Shown piece after piece: positions 9,661 to 19,998 of a stretch of DNA of 64,000 nt. The stretch's first letter is position 1; every line of letters begins with the position of its first letter. The stretch is from Rhyzopertha dominica (lineage: Eukaryota; Arthropoda; Insecta; Coleoptera; Bostrichidae). The notes under the pieces were generated by a model that was not told the DNA's origin, did no database searches, and saw only the letters and a list, made by a program, of their open reading frames with translations. The stretch covers positions 26,965,786 to 27,029,785 of the forward strand of contig QCXZ01000041.1 of assembly GCA_025024175.1 (NCBI GenBank), read 5' to 3'. Both the position numbers and the translations under genes were made by a program.

Positions 9661-12502
9661 TTCTTTGACGCTCACGGGCATACTTGAAAACATGGCTACA
9701 GTATATAACCTCCTGTGTTTGGCAATACCTTATAATAATTGATGTTGTCCACAAGAACGATATTTGGTGGAGTCGTTACAGATTTTAGATTTTTTTTAAT
9801 AATAAAAATTATTATAGATACAATTGAAAAAGAAATTTTCATCGGTAAAGTTTCGACTACATAGTCCCATTGTTTTGGTTATTGGTTTTCCTATTTTCAT
9901 GTGTATGAACTCACTGGGTATAATACGATTTATTATTTATTGTTTCGAGGAAAATATTGAAATAATATATTCTTGTCATAATATTGGTTATACTGAGGCA
10001 CGCAACAAAGAACTTTACTTTTAAATTTCTTGCCTCGTGTCATTTTTTATACAAAGGGTTAATGAACATGCAATAGCCGATAGACCTCATCCTACCCGTA
10101 ATAGCCCAAGACATGTTCGCCAGGGAACCCTTTTGCTCCTTTGGCTCCGATAAGGAAGAGTAGCATAGTGCGCAAAGTAGCAATAGTAGACATTAGCTGC
10201 ATACTTAAAACCTTGCATGATTGCNTTCTTCTAAATATTTTTAATAAATATTTCGAGGTGCATTTAATCGCCACCTGCATTAAATAATTATTACGCGTGC
10301 AGTTACAGCTAATAAACAAAAGGGATTGCCTAGCTAGCGTATTATCAACACCTCCAACCTTTCTTTTTAGTCAATGAAGCTACGTCACCATTTTTTGTCG
10401 GTTTACAATAGGCATCTGCTCCAGAGCACGAGAATATTAATCCATAAAACTGAAAACAAAGCCTAATTGTCAAGGAGTCTCATCGAAACGTACGGTTTTC
10501 AGAGAGCTTTCAGCTTGCGCGCTGCGCCTGTGCAATATTATCCCAACCAAAACTTTGCCGGTTGAGCTTTTAGTGCACGTTCGGCTTTCACGTAGTGTGC
10601 ATATTGAGTGGTATACGGCAAATGACATGATCGCGCTCGCGGGGAAATTTACAATGTAAGTAAACACAGTTTTAGTTAGCAAAGCTGATCTCTGTAGTAT
10701 ACGTAGATTAGGTGTATTTTTCTATACCTAGTTTTCGTGGTTTGAATCGTTCATTTGATTCTTCGACTGTTTTGTTCATAAACGAGGAACCCGCGTGGTA
10801 AAATTGCTGAATATTCTAAAATCCAAATGGAAAACATGTATTGCTTGCTGTAGAGTATTTAATTATTTTGATAATGTCCAGTTTAATTTTGTAGAGCACT
10901 TCACTTCTGTTTATTTTCCGTTGTCCATCAGGTAACTTTTTAGATCATTTCTTACGTACTTACGTACCACGTACATGCATATTTTAATAACTCATATAGT
11001 AATTTACGTGTAAGTTATAATATAAAACGAAATCACCAAGGTGTTTTAAGATGTTCCTCAGCTCATTTTGTCCGATTAAAATACTTAAAGTTTTGTCTAA
11101 AGTAGGACTTGCTTTGACACACCTTAGTGCGTTTTAAAAGAAATTGGAGTAAAAAACATTCTACTCTTATATTCTATATTGAAACTTTCCTGTTTGGGAA
11201 AACAAACAGTTCTCCAAAAAAGGACTTCAGCGATACTTAACCGTATCAAACTTAAAACATAAAGAATTTTGAGAGTCAAGCTCACGTTATTCACTATAGT
11301 ATTTTTTTGTATTACCTAAACTTGCGTGGTGTAACTACTGGGGTAAAACGTATACTGTACTAGATTAGAACCTTCATGTACAGCAACCCTAATTATGATA
11401 TAGATCGCGCTGTATCAGTTTGTTCTTTTCGTTCTGTTCTGAAGGTGCTAAGGTAAACTTTTCCATCGATATCATGTCTTCCATTTGCTGGATCAATTTT
11501 AGGATGGTAATTACCAACCCATTTCGAAGAGCTATTTGATTGAATAGAAAGAGTATTATAGAAAATTTTTAGACGAATTTGTTTGGCTTTTTAAAGCACC
11601 CTCTTTGTATTCAATAAGAACCTGCAGACCTTATTGTTTGTCTGCCCGTTTTTCCCAAGAAAAGTGTCAGACGGGCATCAGATGGGAAAACGGTCCATGC
11701 GTAAACGTCTGGAGTCGAGAAGGCCATACGTCTCCGCCGGACCAAATTCTAGTCCACTAATGATGCAGAGGAAGAAAAGATTTTGTGATTAATTGAACAT
11801 CCCTCAGCTGGCGTGTTTGGAACTCGAATGGAAATAACTCTGTTCAACAAAGTTTTAACGTTTAAGTAAACCCTATTAATAAAACGCTTGGACGTTTTAT
11901 AAGGATGGCAACATACTGAAAACTAAATGACTGCCTCAAGTAGACGTGTCGGAAGCATGCACATGCTAACATAGTCGAAGGGGAGGCTAGGGTAAATTTT
12001 AGTTTGAAAGAAAGACACCGCAGAACAAAGGGATACATACACTTCGCAAAAAGTATCGTATTTTAGAGTAGTATAAGTGCCCTTACTTTAATTTTTTTAA
12101 ATAAATAGTTATCGGTATTGCTATTCGCGTTATAAATTCAAATAAACAAAGGCCGATGAAAAATGTAGTAGAAAGAGTCAACTTTTGATCCGTAACAATT
12201 CTTTAAAACAAAAATTGTCACTGTCTATAACTATCGACACACTGCTGAAAAAACTAACTCAGATGAGCCTGTAAAATACACCGTGTCATTTTTGCGGAAA
12301 AAAAATCCTATACTGCCTTGGCTGTAGAGCATATTAAACCAATTTCCCAATATCCGCAGTTACCACTACAACCTTTTTACAATTACCTATAAAATGTATT
12401 GCTTAATAACTTTTCTGGGACTGGTCGTAATCATGCTGTGACTTGTTTCAGCAGGTTATATTTTAATATTGAGGTTATGTTCACGTCCAAAGAATTATAA
12501 CA
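9661..12502. other. Largely non-coding; two small oddities
   Basis: No gene recognised across 2.8 kb apart from a possible collagen-like patch (10097-10150). A GC-richer patch at 11640-11800 has two overlapping open frames on the plus strand (one with RWENGPCVNVWSREGHTSPP, the other with RLESRRPYVSAGPNSSPL). I cannot choose between them. A similar GC-richer patch lies at 10480-10650. Confidence 0.35.
10097..10150 (-). other. Short collagen-like Gly-X-Y patch, possible exon remnant
   Basis: Minus strand reads GAKGAKGFPGEH, three to four Gly-X-Y triplets with Pro in a plausible place, then VLGYYG. A weak donor-like GG|GTAGGA follows. No clear AG acceptor is seen in front, so this may be chance. 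Confidence 0.2.
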
Positions 12503-12920
12503 CAATAACTAACAATAACGGGGAATGGACATTGGGATGATAGTCAAACAAAAATTTCAGCTGACGTTTCGGTTTACTTAAACCTTTTTCAAAGCTTCAT
12601 GTCTCAGTAAACTAATGTAAATCATTAAAGCAGTGCGTAACACAACAAGCAACACATTCAAAACAAGAAATCTGTTTGTAACAGGGATGATGAAGTAATG
12701 TCCAAAACATATATAAAACGCATTAACAAAATAAAATGGTGACCTGCCTACAGCCAGTAGCTAATCAATAGCTAAGCTAGTTGTGTTACGCACTGCTTTG
12801 ATTTACATTATTTTACTGAGACATGAAGCTTTGAAAAAGGTTTAAGTAAACCGAAACGTCAGCTGAAATGTTTGTTTGACTATCATCCCAATGTCCATTC
12901 CCCGTTATTGTTAGTTATTG
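12503..12920. repeat. Inverted repeat (two ~140-bp arms) carrying PLE-like terminal motif
   Basis: Arms 12503-12645 and 12781-12920 are near-perfect reverse complements separated by about 135 bp. Read outward-in on the right arm: ACATGAAGCTTTGAAAAAGG, TTTAAGTAAACCGAAACGTC, AGCTGAAA. GGTTTA-AG-TAAACC forms a hairpin directly followed by CGAAACGTC, like stem II plus GAAA of hammerhead-like motifs at PLE ends, but without an intact CTGATGA. Interpreted as two PLE pseudo-LTR ends head to head. Confidence 0.6.
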
Positions 12921-13239
12921 AGTTATATTTTAATGTTAAACTCCATCGCACAGTAGGTTTGTACATGAAAATACACTCGATAAATGTGCTATTTAGCTGC
13001 TGTTACCGTAGATGGCAACGACGAAAATTTGGCTGTAGTAGTAAGATTTGTTAATTTAGCGAAACCTGAAACTATATCAGCTAAACGATGCAAATCTTGA
13101 AGTTTTTTTTAACACTTCCATGGTTTGAAATCTTCGTTTTTGATACATGGTTGAAGTCGTATATGAACCATTGATAGCATGTAACAATAAAATCACTTCC
13201 CGCAATTTAGATAATTGCTCAAATTAGAAGGCGAAAATA

Positions 13240-13479
13240 TTTTTTTCTACAGCCGTCAAAAAATCGTGACATTTATGCATGGTTACCTATGCGCGAAGTT
13301 TGACGTTTTTTCACTGTGAAAAAATATTATTTTTTCACGGTTTCACAGTGAAAAAATAATATTTTTCTACAGCCGTCAAAAAATCGTGACATTTATGCAT
13401 GGTTACCTATGCGCGAAGTTTGACGTTTTTTCACTGTGAAAAAATATTATTTTTTCACGGTTTTACAGTGAAAAAATAA
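13240..13479. repeat. Two tandem 120-bp units with internal hairpins
   Basis: AGCCGTCAAAAAATCGTGAC occurs at 13251 and again at 13371, exactly 120 bp apart. The two units differ at about one position (TTTCACAG versus TTTTACAG). Each unit contains the palindromic pair TTTTTTCACTGTGAAAAAA / TTTCACAGTGAAAAAAT. A reverse-complement TTTTTCTACAGCC end recurs near 13630, so the pair may lie inside a larger inverted-repeat element (about 13240-13645). Confidence 0.75.
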
Positions 13480-13647
13480 TATTTTTTAACTGTGCAGGCA
13501 ACTCGATACCTATTGTGACAAATTTTTCGCAACTATCACTTTTATTTATCATCGTAACCATGCAAGCAACTCGATTTATCAGACCATTTTGTTCCAACTA
13601 ATTTCTGTTACTTTTTTCTTCATCTGGAGGCTGTAGAAAAAACGATG

Positions 13648-13784
13648 TTTGTATTTCGTGGCGAAATTCATGTTTTAATGGCGCCTTCGAATGTCTTTTA
13701 GGTCTCGACCTGGCGGTCTCGACTAAAATAACATTCTCAGGCGCCATTAAAAAAACACTCATTTCGCGCACTTAATACAAAAAT
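13648..13784. repeat. Near-palindromic MITE-like hairpin
   Basis: Left arm holds TTTGTATT, CGCGAAAT-like sequence, TTTTAATGGCGCCT, GAATGT and TTTTAG, then GTCTCGACC. The right arm is the reverse complement with small differences (GGTCTCGACTAAAATAACATTC, AGGCGCCATTAAAA, CATTTCGCG, AATACAAA). The loop is only about 8 bp. No coding capacity. Confidence 0.6.
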
Positions 13785-14969
13785 TACTATTATTTTTACT
13801 TTATGTTTGCTGGGCTTCTTGAAGAAAATTGTCTATTGATGATATTGTGTACTTACGTTCTGTAAAGTACTAAAAGATCTCTGTCCACGATACGATACGA
13901 TAACTATGATAGTAGCGTTATTAGTTGATTATACTTGTATTATGCTATAATCGCGGTTACTTTGTTGTATATACCAACACTGAAGGTAGTAAGGTTTAGG
14001 GGAAAATCGACACGGTGGATGTTGTTAAACAATCAATGAATATTTTTTAAACATAGCTAAGCGTTAGACAATCTATATTTGTCTTCGCCAGGGCTTCTAC
14101 GGACACAAAATATCATTTTTGAAACATTATGTACATTAGAAAGTTACTAGAGAATAAATTACAGCACTAGTCTTTGCCACAAAGGAATTTGTGTAAAGTT
14201 GACATTTTTATACAAATATTTAAAATGCTTGAGAATGCCTTAATGCAGCTGACACTCCAAAGTTATAGTCATGCGAAAAGATTGTAATTCTCACGCATAT
14301 TTTTTAACTTTATGTAATAAAGCGATCTTTATGTTAAAAATAAATGTGGAGAGTGTAAGTACTTTTATATGCTACTTAAATTATGTCTCTCATTTTTTAC
14401 TTAATGCATTAACAGTTTTATTAATTTGATACATCTCTAATATTAATCTCTTATCGGTATTTTGTTCTTTTTCTAATATAATACAACATTTTCTAGTCGA
14501 TTACGTGGTTGTTTTTAATTCTAACGCATGTTCTACTAATGCATATATCTTTTTTATTTATAGCGCTTTTGTGTAAAGATACTATACTAACAAGCCATTA
14601 TGAAGTTTGACCTACATAATTGCCATCACAAATTATACATTTTAAATGACATACAACTTGAAATTTTAACGGTACTTTAGGTTTTAATTTACAAACAAGC
14701 TTGTGTTAAGTTTACTTGGTTTTACGTCCAAAAGAAGTATTCAATTGTGTGAGACTTTTATTTATATTGTCTGTAACTTAAATATCTTTGAAAATCTAAT
14801 TACATGTTCATGTTCTAAGTGTTTGCCATTCATAGAAATTAATTCGTCAATTTTATTAAATTCCTGTCAGGTTGTACCGCATATAGAATATTTTTGCGCT
14901 GATTTTGTCTCTGTGAGAGCATTGCAAGCTAGCGTCCACCATAGAAAATAGCAGTTTATGAGTCATTCT
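13785..14969. other. No gene seen
   Basis: AT-rich. An 82-codon stretch at 14703-14951 has no recognisable feature. Short phrases near 14560-14700 (CCATCACAAATTATACATTT) faintly resemble decayed PLE EN sequence but cannot be supported. Confidence 0.3.
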
Positions 14970-15540
14970 AATATGGTTTGACTCAACAGCAATAACACTT
15001 TCTTGGACACTTTTGATCCGATTTCTGCAATGGATGAGAGGATCGACTTTCTTGTAAATTCTATTTGGATTGGTCTACATTATCTAGTTGAGGCGGAACG
15101 TGGGTTTTGCCATTAACCATTTCTCGAAACATTAGTCGAAGCGAAACCAAACGTGTAATAGATACATGTAAGTAGCTAGCACATATGCCGCAAAAAGCTT
15201 GCCTATAGGAGCTATGCCTTGGCGAAACATCAAAGCCCCATTTTCATATCAAGCACTACTGACTGAAGTGATCATGCTTTGAAGACTCGATTACAGGTTG
15301 TAACGTGAGGCATACATGTTCTGTATATGATCTAATAGGGACTGTAGTGTAACAGAAGCAGCCGTTTCAGATACTGCTATGATTTTAGGATAGCACAATT
15401 TCTTAGCCGCTTGTACAATTTGGTAATACCGAAATTTCCCTGAACCATTTTTATTATAATATTGTATTGCTCACGAGATAATTTAGCGGCTGTTATTGGA
15501 GCTAACGCATCTTCTCGTATTAAAACAAGCTTCCTGCATT
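14970..15540 (-). pseudogene. Transposase remnant resembling RAG1/Transib-like family
   Basis: Recognisable blocks lie in changing minus-strand frames, in order: EDALAPITAAKLSREQYNII; AAKKLCYPKIIAV; SETAASVTLQSLLDH; KWGFDVSPRHSSYRQ; TRLVSLRLM; RPIQIEFTRKSIL. This order (LSREQY..I, AKK.CYP, LQ.LLDHT, KWG.DGS.GHS.YKQ, LVPLRL, RPIRIEF.KE) matches my memory of a RAG1-like transposase family found in arthropods. In it, the Asp of KWG.DGS is a catalytic candidate. Frameshifts and stops are numerous. Family name is from memory and uncertain; the block order is seen directly. Confidence 0.45.
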
Positions 15541-17000
15541 CTCTCCAGAGCATAGGCTTGCGGTTGTTATATTTTTCAAAACTTTACAAGCCTGAATTTG
15601 TCTTTCGGCTGTAAGTCAGTAAAGGTAAAGAAGATAAGCTGCGTAAGTCTTTCGTCTTTAATCTTCTTGTTCGATTATTGAGATACTATATATTTGCTTA
15701 GAGAGGAAACGAAACTGAAGTATTGAGCCAGTGCTTATTATTTTTTAACAACTTTTTCTGGCATTCTACAGGTTTTCGTCGCAACTTATATTGTTCGTCA
15801 AAACCTTTCACTCCACAGCTTTCCATTACATTAAGTAGTTTTTTTAGAAACAAATATTACGTTTGAACTCGTTCCTAAAAGAAAAAAAACCATATGGACC
15901 GACTAAGCAAAAATCTCCATACAAACGAAGTGCAAAACTAACGAAGTAGCAAAACGTGGTATAATTTTTTACATTTTTATATAGCTGGCACATAAAATGA
16001 TTGGAGAAAATGGCCAATTTCCTGCGATTTGCTTCGGAACATAAGTTAAAAGATAGCAGCATTCAATATAATATCAATAAAATAAAACCATTTGCCTGAC
16101 TTGCAGCGCACATTTCTATTCAAACTAGATGCAGAAAAAACCTTCTAAATGTAGTCAAAATATTAGTACTTAGCTGAGGTAGACTGCTCCGTAATTAAAA
16201 GTTTTTATTTTGTATTAATTGCGGTGTAAGAGCAAATAGAATGTCAGTAAACCACCTCTGAGCGCTCTCTGTCGGGGATTTAAGCAAGTTTGCGATTATT
16301 TAAATATTGTATAATTAAGTATCTATTTATATGCGATATACGTAGCTGTTGGTAATGGGAATTTTTATAATGATCATTAGGTTTTTCTTTTATTATCAGT
16401 TTTATGCTCTCTTGCTCCAGTGGGTGTCGCTTTGTGATCGCCAAGACATCATAGCTCTAACTATCAATCATCCAATGTGCCGTATATTTTGTGGAAGTGA
16501 CAAATTTTCGCTCTCTACTGTACTTTTTATTTACTACCATATTATGGGACAAAATTGTACAACCTGTCAGTTTGTATAAAGGAAAAACTAATAAATAGCA
16601 CAAATGACTATTGACGTAATACGTCCACACACGAATGCTGCTTATGCGGTTATGCGGGGATCTCGTTCACACTGGCGTGCAAAACAAAACTATTTACTAA
16701 CGTGGACGCAGCTTCATCAGATTAACATTTATAAACGTTGTGTTCAGCTAGTATAATTATTATTAGCACGAAGGAAATTTTTATGCTAACCTAAAATAAT
16801 AACTAATTTACATGCTTCCGTACTGAAATAAATACATGGTCGAAGCAAATTAAAGTTTCAGTTTTTACGTTTTACATTTTGTACATTTATTATGAGTTGA
16901 ATTTCGTTGCTATACTTACGTGTGTAATTATTTTAAAATGGCTATTGGTTGATTATATGTTATTGACTAGTGAAGTCTTAGAATCTCCAAACCAGAAGTT
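15541..17000. other. No gene seen; upstream of candidate exon
   Basis: No supported ORF. 16600-16740 and 16980-17110 are somewhat more GC-rich and could include promoter or 5' UTR sequence of the candidate exon at 17115. No TATA box is evident. Confidence 0.3.
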
Positions 17001-17114
17001 TTTCTGCTACGCTCTTATTCCACGGTGAAACCGTTCCAGTGTATGCACTCATGAGACGTAATTCGGCCTCAGTAATGGCATCACGTATAACAAACATGTG
17101 AGCGAGGCAGTGAA

Positions 17115-17192
17115 ATGCTACTCAGTGCCCGACGGTCTGTGAAAAATCTTCCCAGCTCAAATTTCCCACTGGCCAGTTCTTCTGTTGATAAG
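17115..17192 (+). CDS. Candidate first coding exon of a host gene
   Basis: An ATG at 17115 (context GTGAAATGC) opens 26 codons, MLLSARRSVKNLPSSNFPLA then SSSVDK. These end exactly at a consensus splice donor, AAG|GTAAGTC (17192/17193). The peptide is rich in Ser/Arg/Lys/Leu with one acidic residue near the end, compatible with a mitochondrial presequence or simply a basic N-terminus. The base composition of 17000-17192 is more balanced than the surrounding AT-rich DNA. No downstream exon could be assigned with confidence. The gene is not recognised. It could be a non-coding 5' exon or chance. Confidence 0.35.
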
Positions 17193-17844
17193 GTAAGTCG
17201 TTTTGACCTCGTAGCACTTAGATTTAGTTTATTTTAATTAATATTTGCATTGCAAAAGCAAAATTTCGCAATTTGCAATGAATAGCTAACAGCCGTAATA
17301 AAAGTCAAAGCATTAATCTAGTTTCAACATATTCGTTTGGAAAGGGCAAGATGAATATGTAAAATATGAATTAAGTAATCTGGTTGAATGAACACCTACT
17401 TTGTATTAGTTAGTGCACGTAAGTCCTATATAACTGCGGAAGAAGTTTTGCAATTTATGTTAAAGTAATAAAGACAGATATTGAGAGGCAGCCGTCAGAC
17501 CACAACGATTGACAATAGAGACATTTATTCAGAAATTTAGTACCCCATGTAACACAGACACTTTATTGTGACATTCCTTAGATGTATGCATTGATGGTCA
17601 CTTTTCTGTTATCCTTTTTTTTCGATAATAAAGACATTTTCTGTTGTTTTAATTAGCGTTCGATCATACTTAAATTGTTATTGTGGTTATTTAACTAATT
17701 TTGTTGTAAACCTGTAGGTAAATTAATGTTCTATTGCTGTTAATTAATTAATACTCGTAGTAATAAAACTGATTGCCCATTTGTTGCATTCGAATGGGTG
17801 CTGCTTATGTTAACACTCTTCAAACTTGAACGCTATGATGATTT

Positions 17845-18096
17845 TTAGAAGCACTGTATGCTTCTTATCAGCAACCGCACAATGAAACAAAGAAAAACTA
17901 CCAAAGCAGGCACTAACCAAATTTCTTTATTACAGAAATTGCAATTCTTATAACCATCGGATACAATGGAAGCCATAATACATAAAGCATAATCTATAAT
18001 CATGTTTATAGAATCAGAATAGCATTCTTTTTCTGTCTTCTTGTATCTGCCTTGAAAATGTTTAAAGAATTCTCCACTCACAACACTATCACTCAT
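17845..18096 (-). CDS. Unrecognised open reading frame
   Basis: From ATG 18096-18094 the frame reads MSDSVVSGEFFKHFQGRYKK, TEKECYSDSINMIIDYALC, IMASIVSDGYKNCNFCNK, then a hydrophobic tail. It ends in about 84 codons. Several N bases lie just upstream (18101-18240), so the true start is uncertain. The first 60 residues look protein-like; the end (LVPALVVFLCFIVRLLI) may be read-through into an intron. No family recognised. Confidence 0.25.
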   Translation of the reverse strand: MSDSVVSGEFFKHFQGRYKKTEKECYSDSINMIIDYALCIMASIVSDGYKNCNFCNKEIWLVPALVVFLCFIVRLLIRSIQCF

Positions 18097-18246
18097 ATCA
18101 NGATTCCATTTCCTGCTCCTCAACAACGCCGTTTTTTANAANGCGCCCTAGTTCGTTCAACTAAGAATATTTCGGAAGCTAGGTATACATACCTATAAAG
18201 ACAAGAGGGANTGTGATTCTTATTCATATAATTTCGATCNACCATC

Positions 18247-19998
18247 CTTACAGGTAAGTCGAGTGATCTTTAAATTATCCAGTTTTCTAATTACAATAAC
18301 TACTTGTATATACAGAAATCAGAACGTTCTAGGAAAGATCTTTCCTATATGTATTTGGATTTTTTGTTCACACAAAGAATGTATTGAAAACATAGCAAAA
18401 AATTAAGGACAACCTATATATTCTTAAGTAAAACGTATATATCAATACATAAATATGACAGTGTATACACTGATTTATTAAGACAATAATACATTACTGT
18501 TTTAACTTATTCCGAAACATATTCGTAATATATAACATAATATATATAATAACTAATTAGGAGATTATGCGAAATTATGTCAAAAATAACTGACGTACAG
18601 GAATTTTTTCTTCGCGCTTCTTTTTTTAGCCTTTACAACGACATGTAATATAATAGAATCTGTTTATCAGCTAAATTCTAATATTCATTGAAAGTTACCT
18701 TTCGTTCATTATTAAAGATTCTATATACACATTTATTTTTAGCAATTTATATATAATGGATCTTTTAATTTTCTTGCGTTCTGGATTTGTTCCTTTCAAG
18801 TTTACATAACTTTTGCCTCAAATTCTGGCTGACTTTATTTCATGTCTTCTCCATGTAATCATATGTCATTTCCCTTTTCTAGTTTTTCTTTTGATATACA
18901 TTTTTACCGCGTTTCGCTTGTTTTATTTATTTAATAGTTTTTCTTCATCCTTCATCCATCTCACAAGGCTTGGTTTTAGATAGGCGAAATGCTTCTAATA
19001 GTTAAAAAATTGCCTTGTCCCATAAACATCAATTTCGAAAGTATGATTCTTACGAAAAAAAGGTAATAAGCAACTAGGTCAGTTTTCTAGTTTAACAGAC
19101 TGGCCCATATTTTGAAAGCGTAATCGGTAAACAACGTCGGATTATAGAGAAAAAAAGAAGTATTAAGATGCCAACACTCTGTGTCATTTCGTTTTGAGGG
19201 ATTTCAAGTACAGCGATTATTGCTTAGCTGATTGTGTACATAAGGTAGTAATCAAAATTACTGCGAAAGCTCATATCCCCTATCTATGCTCNTCTGCTGT
19301 GTTATTGCGAGCTGAATATACTTAACTTTTTAGTATTCCCCAAAACTAGAAGTCCATTGGCGTCAAGTCGGCGAACGTAGCGAGCCGCACTATGTGACCC
19401 CTCCCCCTACTGATTTTTTTCTGTTTCATGTATTTAAATTTCTATTAAAAAAGGAAATGTCTCCTGCTGTGAGGCGGAGCTCCGCCATGTTGGTATACCA
19501 TATTCATTCGTTTGAAGTGTTAGATCTTCTAAAAGTTCAATAAACATTCCCGTAAAAATGTATCTGCCTGTATTCAGCATCCCTTTATGAAAGTATGGGT
19601 CAAAAATTTTGTCCAAACCAAGCATTCACAGAAAATTGTGTTTGCTGATTTATTTCTGTAACTTCCCGGAGATTTTATGTGCTCCGTGAGTGGATATTTT
19701 TTTAATAAAATCTCCCACAATTACTTAAGTTGTATTCATCTGTTCAGAGTGTGGAATCGCTCAATATTCTGTATGCTATATTTAAGGTTGGCTCTGGTTT
19801 GACGTAACGGATGACGCGTCCATGGTTTTAAACTGAACTGAGTATAGGCGAACAAAAAAGTAAGTACAATGGACAACGTGTGCTAATATCGCAGTTTCAG
19901 CATAATGATAAGGTCCGTTTTCACTTGCACCGGTGCTTCACCGGCATAATCCAAACCCTGAAGACGGTTTTAATCTCTCCACTATTTGGCACCCAATT
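18247..19998. other. No gene seen; includes left flank of the MULE target
   Basis: Nothing recognised. A GC-richer patch near 19350-19500 contains GTCAAGTCGGCGAACG. 19800-19998 is the left half of the sequence interrupted by the MULE; its right half resumes at 23667. A GTAAGTCGAG donor-like site at 18253 has no supported exon. Confidence 0.3.
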
